A stretch of 64,000 nt of DNA from Methanomicrobiaceae archaeon (GTDB lineage Archaea > Halobacteriota > Methanomicrobia > Methanomicrobiales > Methanomicrobiaceae): the NCBI GenBank assembly GCA_016928355.1, contig JAFGKW010000056.1, forward strand, positions 1 through 64,000, in the 5' to 3' direction. Position 1 is the stretch's first letter. The number at the start of each line of letters is the position of its first letter. The translations under genes were made by a program, and so were the position numbers. The notes under the pieces were generated by a model. The model ran no database searches. It saw nothing but the letters and a program-made list of their open reading frames with translations, and had not been told where the DNA came from. Shown piece after piece: positions 47,740 through 56,335 of the stretch.

Positions 47740-48870
47740 CTATCTCACACTGCCAGCATACCTTGCCGCACCTCTTGCGCAAAGAAAAACTGCAAGGGCT
47801 TCCGGTACATTATTTATTCCTTTTTCAAGCGAATATTTGTTTCCAAGAACAGGCATCGTCAGGCTGAATGCCAGATCAATCCTTACAGGTGATTCCCCGA
47901 ACACAACTGCATCGACAAGCGGATCAAAGTTGTCAAGATCACGGACCGTAAGGGGCACGACTCTGAATCCGCTGCCGCCGTGAAGTGATCCTGGCATCCT
48001 GATCAGTCTCTTAATATCGGTCGTTACAGGTTCATCGGTCAGTGCAGCCCTCTCCCGGATCTTATCAATAAGGGGACCTCCATCCTGCTCCAGAACCTTC
48101 TTAAGAGTCCCTGTCACCGGTACATCCTTTTTTGTACTTTTAACCTTTCTGGAAGTCTCCTTCAATGAATCGACAAAAGACCCGGCTGAAGGATCTCCCA
48201 CACCCCTTATTGAACCCACCGCCTTAACGGCAGATTCACGGTCTGTTTTCATAAGTTCGTCAAAATATTCGGAAACGGCAGATCTGTATCTTGCAGACCA
48301 GCCTGAATCGCGACCTTTGCCAAGCATAAATTCAGGATCTATCCCTATACCACAGACATAATCAACAAGTTCACGTCTCTCCGTACTGCCCCACTGCCGG
48401 GTTTCGAGGTTCCGAACGTGTATATGATATCCACGACCCCCGGAGAAAACTATGCTGACATCCCGGTCAATAAACCCAAGCTCCCCGGTCAGCATATCCA
48501 GCAATTTATAGGTCTCCTCCTTTACCCGTTCAAGCATTACGTCATATGCACCCCTCATGATGTGATCCGCATCAAGATCAAATATCAGATCCGCACCCAA
48601 CCACACCTTCTCCGGCATTGTAGAAGCTGAAGGGAGTTTGTAATAGGCTGTTGAGTGGTAGGCATGCCTTGGGACCATGGAGCGCATATAGGTCTCAACC
48701 TCATTTTTCGAGCTGAAACCTATGTGCCTTTTCATACGCACCTCGCCCGAGGGGTCAAAAAAAATAAAGCCCCACTCACGCTGCTCAACTGCAGGAGGCA
48801 TCATGAAAGTGGCGGTCATGTAATACTCCTCAAACCGTTTTTTCATGTACTCGAAGGTTGCAGCATCCAT
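47740..48870 (-). CDS. priS: DNA primase small (catalytic) subunit PriS
   Basis: A 376-residue AEP-fold primase. Catalytic DLDAD (D98, D100) in LIFDLDADH, SGGRGYHIHV near residue 150, and the third acidic residue in VTTDIKRLIRMPGSLHGGSGF around 295. It makes primers for replication with PriL, which is not in the window. It overlaps the elp3 stop by one base and precedes gins. Confidence 0.95.
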   Translation of the reverse strand: MDAATFEYMKKRFEEYYMTATFMMPPAVEQREWGFIFFDPSGEVRMKRHIGFSSKNEVETYMRSMVPRHAYHSTAYYKLPSASTMPEKVWLGADLIFDLDADHIMRGAYDVMLERVKEETYKLLDMLTGELGFIDRDVSIVFSGGRGYHIHVRNLETRQWGSTERRELVDYVCGIGIDPEFMLGKGRDSGWSARYRSAVSEYFDELMKTDRESAVKAVGSIRGVGDPSAGSFVDSLKETSRKVKSTKKDVPVTGTLKKVLEQDGGPLIDKIRERAALTDEPVTTDIKRLIRMPGSLHGGSGFRVVPLTVRDLDNFDPLVDAVVFGESPVRIDLAFSLTMPVLGNKYSLEKGINNVPEALAVFLCARGAARYAGSVR

Positions 48871-50516
48871 TATAATTCCTTAACCATATATGGACCGTCT
48901 CTATGGTATCCCTTTTTCCTGTAATAAGGTCTGACACCTATTCCGCTCATGATCCCAACACTCCCGTATCCTGATTCTCCGGCAATTCTTTCAGCTTCTT
49001 TCAAAAGACTGTCTCCAAAATTTCTGTGCTGCCATTCCCCCGGACCGGCTCTTTCAGATATCGGAACAACCGAACCGTAGACATGCAGTTCCCTCACAAG
49101 AGCCGAGTCGGAGATTTCATCCCGCCAGGGATCATAAGGGAATCTCAGGCGTATAAAACCAATTAGAGACTCTCCAGAAATATATCTGATGAAAAATTCA
49201 TCACCACCACAGCATTTGTAATGGATTACATCAATTTCAGGAGGCTCACGGATGACATTTCTTCCGGCCTCACTACACCTGATGCACCTGCATCTGCCCC
49301 CCGAACTCTCAAGCCTTTCCTTTGCCAGCTGACGGAAATTGCTGAAATGCGACCCACGCACTATAAGTTTTGCAGGGATGTCCCTCTGGATCCTCTGGAG
49401 CCTGACATAAGGTGGAAGACGGGATTTTCCATAGGCCACAAGATCTATAAGCTCATCTTCATCATAGACATCATATTCGCCTGACATCCAAAGCTCTTCG
49501 ATCTCCGAACCGGGTGTAACAAGAGTGGGATAGATCTTCAAAAAATCAGGACAGAATCTTTCATCTGAAAAAAGAAGATCAAACATCCGCTTATCGTCTT
49601 CAACCGTCGCCGACGGCAGATTGGGCATGACATGAAAACCGACCTTCAGGCCCGCATCCCTGAGAAGACGGTTCGCCTCTTCTGTTGCCTCAACACCATG
49701 CCCGCGCCTGTTAAATTCCAGAATTGTATTGTCAAGCTGCTGAACTCCAAGTTCAACTTTTGTTACACCAAGCCTGAGCATATCATCAATGTGTTCTCTC
49801 CCGCACCAGTCGGGCCTTGTTTCAAATGTAGCAGCAATGCATCTGACCTTTGCTGTTTCATTTTGCAGAGATAATTGTTCGAAATTATAGATATCGCCTG
49901 GATCTCCACCGCCGTACTCATTCATCGCCCGTATACAGGATCTCATAAACCAGTCCCTGTATTCAGGATCACGTGCCGTTATGGTTCCGCCCATAACAAT
50001 GAGCTCGGCTTTGTCGACATGATGACCGAGTTCCTCAAACTGCCTAAGCCTTGCCTGAACCTGGGCGTACGGATCATATTCATGCTGCCGGGCACGTAAT
50101 GCTGCAGGCTCTTCACCTGTATAGCTCTGTGGGGAACCAAAAGGATGCTCGGGACCGCCGGGACAAGGAAGACATTTCCCATGAGGACATGGATGCGGGG
50201 AAGTCATTACAGCCACAGGTGCAACCCCGGAAATGGTTCTCGCAGGCTTAACCTGAAGAAATCCCCTGAGCCTCTCTCTCTCATCTTCTTTAGCTAATGC
50301 AAAGATCTCCGAATTTCTGGGCATCCGCTCAAGAGAATATTTTCGGCATACAGACGCCTTGATCTTCTGGACATCTGACGGATCTCCGGCTTCAGATAGA
50401 ATCCGGGATATTATCTCCTTTAAAAATAAATTAGAGTCTTCGGATTGCTTAGTGTTCAACGGCAACCTCTTCGGTACCAGTTCCCGGAGCATATCCAACA
50501 GACTGGATCTGCCCAT
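48870..50516 (-). CDS. elp3: Elp3: tRNA U34 radical SAM/acetyltransferase
   Basis: A 548-residue enzyme. Radical SAM cluster C110-x4-C115-x2-C118 (HPCPHGKCLPCPGG), then YDPYAQVQARLRQFEELGH, GGTITARDPEYRDWFM, VELGVQQLDNTILEFNRRGH; zinc-type CRCIRCSEAGR near 405; C-terminal GNAT domain with LLKEAERIAGESGYGSVGI and PYYRKKGYHRDGPYM. It installs the cm5U34 precursor on tRNA. The ATG at 50516 lies 68 bases inside UPF0058; a TTG near 50460, with GAGGT upstream, is an alternative that nearly removes the overlap. Confidence 0.95.
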   Translation of the reverse strand: MGRSSLLDMLRELVPKRLPLNTKQSEDSNLFLKEIISRILSEAGDPSDVQKIKASVCRKYSLERMPRNSEIFALAKEDERERLRGFLQVKPARTISGVAPVAVMTSPHPCPHGKCLPCPGGPEHPFGSPQSYTGEEPAALRARQHEYDPYAQVQARLRQFEELGHHVDKAELIVMGGTITARDPEYRDWFMRSCIRAMNEYGGGDPGDIYNFEQLSLQNETAKVRCIAATFETRPDWCGREHIDDMLRLGVTKVELGVQQLDNTILEFNRRGHGVEATEEANRLLRDAGLKVGFHVMPNLPSATVEDDKRMFDLLFSDERFCPDFLKIYPTLVTPGSEIEELWMSGEYDVYDEDELIDLVAYGKSRLPPYVRLQRIQRDIPAKLIVRGSHFSNFRQLAKERLESSGGRCRCIRCSEAGRNVIREPPEIDVIHYKCCGGDEFFIRYISGESLIGFIRLRFPYDPWRDEISDSALVRELHVYGSVVPISERAGPGEWQHRNFGDSLLKEAERIAGESGYGSVGIMSGIGVRPYYRKKGYHRDGPYMVKEL

Positions 50517-50715
50517 CCTGAATATATCCTACCAGTTCTCTTCCAAGCGTCAGAATTGCCTCTTTATGGCAGACTTTATTCTTGTGAATATGAACAGGAG
50601 AGATGTTTAACTCATTATAATGACTCGTAAGCACATCTTCGTTTTTAATCGATTCATAGTACTTCTTTACATGCACCAGAAGCATGTGTAAATGTAATAA
50701 TTCTTCCTTCTGCAC
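50449..50715 (-). CDS. UPF0058 family protein
   Basis: An 88-residue helical protein: MQKEELLHLHMLLVHVKKYY, then ISPVHIHKNKVCHKEAILTLG. This short family is widespread in euryarchaea; function is unknown. It is first in a run with elp3, priS and gins51. A TATA-like AATTATATC lies about 40 bases upstream on the reverse strand. Confidence 0.88.
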   Translation of the reverse strand: MQKEELLHLHMLLVHVKKYYESIKNEDVLTSHYNELNISPVHIHKNKVCHKEAILTLGRELVGYIQDGQIQSVGYAPGTGTEEVAVEH

Positions 50716-51168
50716 TAGATCACCAATCCTTAAAAATTACTTCAGCCAAAACAAGATATAATTTATTGATGATCTTTATATCTGACTTCCTGAAGCCTGT
50801 TCAAACAGGGACTGGTTTAAGAACCGGGGATATTCACATTAAGACCAAAAAGAACTACAAACCCCGGTTTAGACATATAATACAGGAGTATTTCAATGCC
50901 TGCCGATATATGCGCCCCAATAAGTCTATAAATGACAGATTTCAGGACATTGGATGTAAGTCGGGATCAAATCAGGGCAAATATAAAAAAAAGAGCTGTA
51001 TTTAGAGAATATATAACAAAATCCAGGATTTTCAGGAGATTATCAGGATAATTCACGAGAATATATATCCCGAAATTAAGGGAAATAAAAATATTCATTG
51101 ACTGGCTGAGAACAGAGAATTATTGTAAAATGAATTTTAGGGTTGATACAACCGGAATTTTTATGATT
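50716..51168. other. 453-bp gap with tandem hairpins, no convincing gene
   Basis: No ORF with recognisable features. Near the left end two perfect stems follow each other: CCTGTT-CA-AACAGG (50796-50809) and CTGGTT-TAAG-AACCGG (50812-50827), with TATA-like elements at about 50752-50783. The rest is AT-rich. A small RNA on the forward strand is possible but unproven. The forward 79-codon frame at 50766 has an implausible basic composition and no ribosome site. Confidence 0.3.
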
Positions 51169-51624
51169 TCAGGCTTGTTTTGGAGTGAGTTCGACATTTT
51201 TCAGGTTTTTCCCTCTCTCACATGACTCTTTTTCTGAATTGATTATCCGGGTAACAATATATTTGCCGTTTTCGACAAGACCCTCGGGGAAACATCGATC
51301 ATAATTTGGGCACCCTATCTCGGGGCATAGAAAATCCATTGTGATCTCTGAGTTCAAAATTGCTCTTTTTGCATCAATTAAGACAATAACGGGCGAATCA
51401 ATAACTTCTACAGCACAAACACCGTTATGATGAATATTGCATGGATGCACAGCGCTGTTTCTTATCCCAACTATCCTGTAACTTTTTTTGGGAGTCAGGT
51501 TGTTGCAGACTTTATGCATCCTGCAACCTTCACATTCCTCAAGCTCACCCCTGTAAACAAATTCAAGTCCATCTATCGCGAGGTCACTTCCAATAAGAGT
51601 AATTTTCACCGTTTCTCCATCCAT
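51169..51624 (-). CDS. UPF0179 family cysteine-rich protein
   Basis: About 151 residues from ATG 51622-51624, chosen because it avoids overlap with egsA. Cys-rich: EECEGCRMHKVC, VHPCNIHHNGVC, FLCPEIGCPNYDRC and SCERG, the UPF0179 pattern, probably binding a metal or iron-sulfur cluster. Known only from archaea, function unknown. Five bases after the egsA stop, so one operon. Confidence 0.88.
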   Translation of the reverse strand: MDGETVKITLIGSDLAIDGLEFVYRGELEECEGCRMHKVCNNLTPKKSYRIVGIRNSAVHPCNIHHNGVCAVEVIDSPVIVLIDAKRAILNSEITMDFLCPEIGCPNYDRCFPEGLVENGKYIVTRIINSEKESCERGKNLKNVELTPKQA

Positions 51625-51628
51625 ATAA

Positions 51629-52711
51629 TCACTCCCTGTAAAGCATGGATACAAGTTTTTCAGCGCAATCCCTCTCTATGCCGGCATCAAGAATTGTGAA
51701 TCTTTCCGGTCTGATCTTTCTTGCCATAAGCAGAGCTTCAACTGCAGTATCATCATCAATTCCAATCTTTGCAGGTGTCACGGGTGCTCCGATAGCACTG
51801 AGGGAATCCCTGATGCCACGCCAGTCCCCGCCATGCATGTACATTGTCATAATCGAACCAATACCACACTGCTCTCCGTGGAGTCCTCTCCCGGGTGCAA
51901 GAATATCAAGTGCGTGGCTGAATTTATGCTCACCGCCACTTGCCGGGCGTGATGATCCTGCTATGCTCATGGCAACTCCTGAAGAGACCAGTGCCTTGAT
52001 TACAATCCAGGCAGCTTCTTCGGAACCGGGTTTTATGAGTCCTGCATTTTCAAGAAGAATATCCGCCGTCATTGCAGACAACGCTGCGGCATACTCGCTG
52101 ATCGCCTCTCCCCTGAGCCTGTGTGACAGTTCCCAGTCAAGTATCGCTGTCCTGTTTGAGATTATATCAGCACAACCTGATGCAAGCAGCCTGAAAGGTG
52201 CCTTTGCAATAATCCCCGTATCGGCAATTACAGCAGAAGGGGGATGCGCATCCAGTGATACTGCTCCCTTCTCGGTAGGAACAGAAGCCCTCGATGATGC
52301 AATGCCGTCATGAGAAGCAGCTGTCGGTACGCTGATAAAATGGAGACCAAGATTATATGATACCACTTTTGCCATATCTATGGCCTTCCCTCCACCGACA
52401 CCGATTATGAAGTCATGTCCTTTGGCAATCTCCTCGGCTTCATTTATTGTTTCAAGCGAGATCGTTTCGGATGTGAAGACTTCCGCACCCCCGCCGCCTG
52501 TGCCGACAAGATCCAGAACACGGTCTCCCGCCGCCTTCATGGTATGCCTTCCGGATATTATCAGCGCAGACCTGCCAATCCGCAAATCCCTGCATACATC
52601 CGGCAGCTGTTCTATCGCATCATGCCCGATGATAATATCCCTTGGCATCTGAAGCCATTTTGATTTGTCAAATTGAAGGTTTTTGAGTACTTTTATACTA
52701 TCTGCGCTCAT
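51629..52711 (-). CDS. egsA: sn-Glycerol-1-phosphate dehydrogenase
   Basis: A 360-residue enzyme that makes the archaeal lipid backbone from dihydroxyacetone phosphate. WLQMPRDIIIGHDAIEQL at the N-terminus, FIIGVGGGKAIDMAKVVSYN (NAD-binding), VPTAASHDGIASSRAS, and zinc-site residues in SGCADIISN, GGEHKFSHALD and GLHGEQCGIG. Length and motifs are normal. Its start is only 14 bases from the divergent DUF63 gene, so promoters overlap the coding ends. Confidence 0.95.
   Translation of the reverse strand: MSADSIKVLKNLQFDKSKWLQMPRDIIIGHDAIEQLPDVCRDLRIGRSALIISGRHTMKAAGDRVLDLVGTGGGGAEVFTSETISLETINEAEEIAKGHDFIIGVGGGKAIDMAKVVSYNLGLHFISVPTAASHDGIASSRASVPTEKGAVSLDAHPPSAVIADTGIIAKAPFRLLASGCADIISNRTAILDWELSHRLRGEAISEYAAALSAMTADILLENAGLIKPGSEEAAWIVIKALVSSGVAMSIAGSSRPASGGEHKFSHALDILAPGRGLHGEQCGIGSIMTMYMHGGDWRGIRDSLSAIGAPVTPAKIGIDDDTAVEALLMARKIRPERFTILDAGIERDCAEKLVSMLYRE
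52691..52698 (+). promoter_or_regulatory. TATA box of the DUF63 gene inside egsA
   Basis: TTTTATAC on the forward strand, about 30 bases before the ATG at 52726, lies within the 5' coding end of egsA. It would drive a leaderless transcript; no ribosome site precedes the ATG. Confidence 0.4.
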
Positions 52712-52725
52712 TATTTTATCAATAA

Positions 52726-53571
52726 ATGATTGGGGATTTTATATACAAATATTACGTTGATCCAATCGTCAACGGTGGGGCCTATACAATTGTTGATACG
52801 CTCACGTATGCCCTCATATTGATTATATCAGTCTATCTGGTTTACAAATGGCTGAATAAAGCAGGAATCGCTATTAATCAGGAGTTTATTCTGGCAATTA
52901 TTCCTTATGTGGTTCTGGGAGGATTTCTGCGTGTAGTCGAGGATACAGGAATAATACCTTATCCATACTACGTTCTCTTAATCACACCGCTGATATTTTT
53001 CTCGATTTTTTTCTATGCAATATTTGTACTTGTAATTTCCAGATTCCTTGAACAGAAGAAATTTATAAAAAATTATCACAAAGGTTTTGCAGCCGGCGGC
53101 ATAATTGCATGCGCGATCACTCTTGTACCACTGGTCTGGTACGGAATAGTATATACACAGATCAATCTTTTCGTAATGTTTGCCATACTTGGAGTCGCCT
53201 GTGTTTCAGCTCTTTCGGTCTGGGCATTCATCAAATATGCCCTCAGATGGGATTATGTTGACGATATCCTGTACAAACTGCTCATCTTCGGCCATATGCT
53301 GGATGCAAGCGCAACAAGTTTTGGCATAGACCTGCATGAAATGGCATATGTCGAGCAGCATGTGGTAGGATCCGCACTCATAGAAGCCACAGGCACTGCA
53401 TTCTCAATGTTCGGACTGAAACTGGTAGTTGTGATACCTGCCATATACATCCTCCAGATTTACAGACAGGAGGGCAATAAGGAACTATTCCACCTGATAA
53501 TTCTTGCAATGATAATGGTGGGACTTGCTCCGGGAATCAGGGATATGGTGAGGATGATACTCTATGTTTAA
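52726..53571 (+). CDS. DUF63 family membrane protein
   Basis: A 281-residue protein with about seven hydrophobic helices. DPIVNGGAYTIVDTLTYALI near the start, ILAIIPYVVLGGFLRVVEDTG and LLIFGHMLDASATSFGIDLH are hallmark DUF63 segments, with conserved Asp, His and Arg in membranes suggesting a catalytic or ion role. Function unknown. Overlaps the SpoIIM-like gene by eight bases. Confidence 0.9.
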   Translation: MIGDFIYKYYVDPIVNGGAYTIVDTLTYALILIISVYLVYKWLNKAGIAINQEFILAIIPYVVLGGFLRVVEDTGIIPYPYYVLLITPLIFFSIFFYAIFVLVISRFLEQKKFIKNYHKGFAAGGIIACAITLVPLVWYGIVYTQINLFVMFAILGVACVSALSVWAFIKYALRWDYVDDILYKLLIFGHMLDASATSFGIDLHEMAYVEQHVVGSALIEATGTAFSMFGLKLVVVIPAIYILQIYRQEGNKELFHLIILAMIMVGLAPGIRDMVRMILYV

Positions 53572-54139
53572 TAAAAAACTCTCATACAGCATCTCTCTGT
53601 CACTTATTCTCTTTTTGATTTTTTTTTCAATAGGAGCATTTACGATCAACCAGAATTCAGAAAGCGCTGAAATTCTTCTGCAAACCCTAAATGAGGATCT
53701 CTTCAATTTTATAAATGAACAGAGCCCGCCTTTTATGGCACTAACCCTTTTTATCAATAATTTTGAGGCATCACTTCTGCTTTTTGCCGGCGGTGCAACG
53801 TTTGGCGTTCTCACCCTGCTGGTCCTTCTGGCAAACGGAGTTATAATCGGATTTGTCGTAGAATATGCTATTGAATTACAGGGAACGGCAGCAGTCGCCG
53901 CAGGAATAATCCCTCACGGGATATTTGAGATCCCGGCATTTATTATCTCATCGGGACTCGGGTTTCTCCTCGCCGAATCGTTATGGCTCGAATACAAAGG
54001 TAAGGATGATGCTGCTGAGTACGCAATGAAACTATCAAAGATCTACCTTATGACCGTTGTCCCCCTCCTCGCCGCTGCGGCGATTATAGAGGCTTTTATT
54101 ACGCCGCAAATCATAAATATAGTAGTTCAGGGAGTCTGA
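53564..54139 (+). CDS. SpoIIM/DUF95-like membrane protein
   Basis: A 191-residue membrane protein with about five helices; FINNFEASLLLFAGGATFGV, LLANGVIIGFVVEYAI and IPHGIFEIPAFIISSGLGFLL match the stage II sporulation protein M family, which in archaea is often next to DUF63. Role in archaea is unknown. Its ATG overlaps DUF63; proS starts four bases after its stop. Confidence 0.9.
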   Translation: MFNKKLSYSISLSLILFLIFFSIGAFTINQNSESAEILLQTLNEDLFNFINEQSPPFMALTLFINNFEASLLLFAGGATFGVLTLLVLLANGVIIGFVVEYAIELQGTAAVAAGIIPHGIFEIPAFIISSGLGFLLAESLWLEYKGKDDAAEYAMKLSKIYLMTVVPLLAAAAIIEAFITPQIINIVVQGV

Positions 54140-54142
54140 TAA

Positions 54143-55576
54143 ATGTCTGAAGACAGCGGTTCATTGCCCTCAAAAAATAATTTTAGCGAATGGTATAACG
54201 AAATACTCTGGCGTGCCGAAATAATGGATGTCAGGTACCCCGTAAAGGGTCTTTACGTCTGGTATCCGCACGGGTTTGCAATCCGAAAGGCTACATACGG
54301 CATCCTCAGGGAACTTCTCGACAGGGACCATGAAGAGACTCTCTTTCCGCTTTTAATACCGGAGCACGAGTTCATGAAGGAGGCGGAGCATATCAAGGGA
54401 TTCGAGGAGGAGGTCTACTGGGTTACACACGGCGGTCTCTCCAAACTCGACGTCCCGCTGGCGCTCCGCCCGACGAGCGAGACCGCGATTTACCCGATGT
54501 ATGCACTATGGGTCAGGTCGCATGCAGATCTTCCCCTGAAATATTACCAGATCGTCAACACGTTCAGGTACGAGACGAAGCATACAAGACCGCTTATCCG
54601 GCTTCGCGAGATAACCTCCTTCAAGGAGGCCCACACCGTCCATGCGACATGGGAGGATGCAAATAACCAGGTGGAAGAGGCCGCTGTATTATATCGCGAG
54701 TTCTACGACCGGCTCTGTGTTCCGATCGTCATGTCGAAGAGGCCGGACTGGGACAAGTTCCCCGGTGCGGATTTCACGCTTGCGGCCGATGTCATTATGC
54801 CGGACGGAAGGACGCTCCAGGCAGGAACGATCCATCACCTTGGCGATAATTTCGCAAAGACCTTTGATATCACATACGAGGACGAGAACGGCGGGCAGCA
54901 GCTTGCGTTCCAGACATGCTACGGGATCTCGGAGAGGTGCATTGCGGCATTAATCTCGGTTCATGGCGATGATAAGGGACTTGTTCTTCCGCCCGCTCTC
55001 GCCCCGGTCCAGATAGTAATCGTCCCGATCATCATGAAGAAGATGGCCGAAGAGGTCGCACAGGCTGCAAAGGATATCGAGGCCGAGATGAAGACCGCAG
55101 GTTACAGAGTCAAAATCGACGACAGACCGCTTCGCCCGGGTGCAAAATACTATCATTGGGAGATGAGAGGCGTTCCGCTCAGGCTGGAGATCGGACCGAG
55201 GGATATCGAGAACGGCGTTGTTATGGCTGTAAACAGACTCGGGGAGAAGACGACGCTCCCGCGTGAGAACCTTGCAGACGGAGTCAGCTCGCTTCTCGAC
55301 GCCTTTAAGGACCAGCTGATGGCTTCGGCGGTCGGGAAGGTCAAAGAGAAGATACATATCGTCAATTCTCTCGACGAGGCGAAAGAGGCCGTCGAGACAG
55401 GAATCGCCGTCGTCCAGTGGTGCGGTTGCGAGGAATGTGCGGACGAGATCGAGAAGGTTCTCGACGTCAGCCTACTCGGCGACGACATCAGGTCGGAATA
55501 TATTGAGAAGGCCGAAGGAAAGTGCATCGTCTGCGGCAGGCCCGGGAAACAGGCTGTTGTTGGAAGAAGTTACTGA
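54143..55576 (+). CDS. proS: Prolyl-tRNA synthetase (archaeal/eukaryotic type)
   Basis: A 477-residue class II synthetase. [20 protein letters not shown] at the start, [20 protein letters not shown] (motif 2 region) and RFTRPLIR-type [20 protein letters not shown], anticodon-binding domain [10 protein letters not shown], and the C-terminal zinc domain [10 protein letters not shown]...CIVCGRPG ending in Tyr, typical of the archaeal form. Third gene of the DUF63-SpoIIM-proS run. A T-rich run follows the stop. Confidence 0.97.
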   Translation: MSEDSGSLPSKNNFSEWYNEILWRAEIMDVRYPVKGLYVWYPHGFAIRKATYGILRELLDRDHEETLFPLLIPEHEFMKEAEHIKGFEEEVYWVTHGGLSKLDVPLALRPTSETAIYPMYALWVRSHADLPLKYYQIVNTFRYETKHTRPLIRLREITSFKEAHTVHATWEDANNQVEEAAVLYREFYDRLCVPIVMSKRPDWDKFPGADFTLAADVIMPDGRTLQAGTIHHLGDNFAKTFDITYEDENGGQQLAFQTCYGISERCIAALISVHGDDKGLVLPPALAPVQIVIVPIIMKKMAEEVAQAAKDIEAEMKTAGYRVKIDDRPLRPGAKYYHWEMRGVPLRLEIGPRDIENGVVMAVNRLGEKTTLPRENLADGVSSLLDAFKDQLMASAVGKVKEKIHIVNSLDEAKEAVETGIAVVQWCGCEECADEIEKVLDVSLLGDDIRSEYIEKAEGKCIVCGRPGKQAVVGRSY

Positions 55577-55591
55577 TTTTTTTGCTTTTTT
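55577..55591 (+). terminator. T-rich terminator after proS
   Basis: GATTTTTTTGCTTTTTTTTAG immediately after the proS stop (two runs of seven and eight T) is a typical archaeal termination signal. Confidence 0.5.
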
Positions 55592-55643
55592 TTAGAGCAC
55601 GTCCTTGGTAAGGATGCGGTTGGGGGTTTGGATCTCGGCCGGA
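55592..55643 (+). pseudogene. Decayed 3' part of a tRNA-Thr-like gene
   Basis: TAGAGCACGTCCTTGGTAAGG reads like the 3' half of the D arm followed by an anticodon arm: stem CGTCC/GGATG with loop TTGGTAA, anticodon GGT (Thr). The T arm is degraded (GGGGGTTTGGATCTCGG) and the acceptor end CCGGAC is followed by no 5' half. A tRNA 3' remnant directly after proS fits an old attachment site for an integrating element. Confidence 0.45.
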
Positions 55644-55788
55644 CTGTTGTTTTTTGTATTTCTTAGCTCTATATTCTGATGTTTTTTAAAAATTGATTTA
55701 TGGTGTGAGCTGAGAACGGAAGCGAGATGGTTTCCAGGAAAAAGACCAGACGGAAGAAATAAACCGAATAGTTAACAAACTCTGAAAA

Positions 55789-56172
55789 ATGGGAGATTCA
55801 AAAGATCCAGATTCACAGGAAAATCTCAAATGGATTATGTACCATCTTGTAGCCTTAGATTATAGTCATGAAAAATATTCAAAAAAAATCAATGAATTGA
55901 CCGAACAAAAAAAGCTAAAAGATGCGAACTCTTCTGAACTAAGATCAATAATTCAGGAAATAAAGAAAATCAGTAGTTGGTATCAGGATTCTCTCCAAAC
56001 ACATCAAACCAAAGCAATCAATCATATCCCTGAAGGTAAAAGGAAAAAATGGGAGAAAGAATTTCGTGATAAAGAAAATAAATCGTGTTTTAATCTCTAT
56101 GTCGAAGATCAAAAACCTGATTTTGATCTCTCAATAAATGCATTCAAAAAAGGAAGCGAACTAAAAAAATAA
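55789..56172 (+). CDS. AT-rich orphan protein, 127 residues
   Basis: A hydrophilic, largely helical protein rich in Lys, Glu, Ser and Asn (MGDSKDPDSQENLKWIMYHL ... SSWYQDSLQTHQTKAINHI). No cysteine cluster, membrane segment or known motif. Base composition is much more AT-rich than proS before it. It lies between two tRNA remnants, so it is probably cargo of an integrated element. I do not recognise the family. Confidence 0.55.
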   Translation: MGDSKDPDSQENLKWIMYHLVALDYSHEKYSKKINELTEQKKLKDANSSELRSIIQEIKKISSWYQDSLQTHQTKAINHIPEGKRKKWEKEFRDKENKSCFNLYVEDQKPDFDLSINAFKKGSELKK

Positions 56173-56190
56173 TTGATTCATCAATGCATT

Positions 56191-56259
56191 TAGCCAAAGT
56201 GATAGGATCTTAAGATCCTGTCTTGTAAGAGTTCGAAGGTTCGAAACCTGCCGGTCTCA
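56191..56259 (+). pseudogene. Decayed tRNA-Leu(UAA)-like remnant
   Basis: TAGCCAA, then the arm AGGATCTTAAGATCCT, a Leu-type long variable arm (GTCTTGTAAGAG), the T arm GAAGG-TTCGAAA-CCTGC and CGGTCTCA as acceptor 3' end. The anticodon loop would be TCTTAAGA, one base too long, around TAA. The 5' acceptor strand and most of the D arm are missing. It resembles a tRNA 3' end left as an attachment site by an integrase; no intact tRNA-Leu is in the window. Confidence 0.6.
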
Positions 56260-56335
56260 TTTTTGTTTTAGTTTGTAGCATCATATTATAATGAATTGTC
56301 AATAACTGTTGGATGAAAGAAAGGAATCTGATAAC

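Noticed and set aside
50761-50800. Box C/D guide RNA
   Set aside because: TTGATGA and CTGA occur close together, but the C box is imperfect and no C'/D' pair with proper spacing was found.
50766-51005. Forward 79-codon frame
   Set aside because: No ribosome site, odd basic composition, no family, and it covers tandem hairpins.
55592-56259. Functional tRNA-Thr and tRNA-Leu
   Set aside because: Both lack the 5' acceptor strand and have damaged arms, so no cloverleaf can form.
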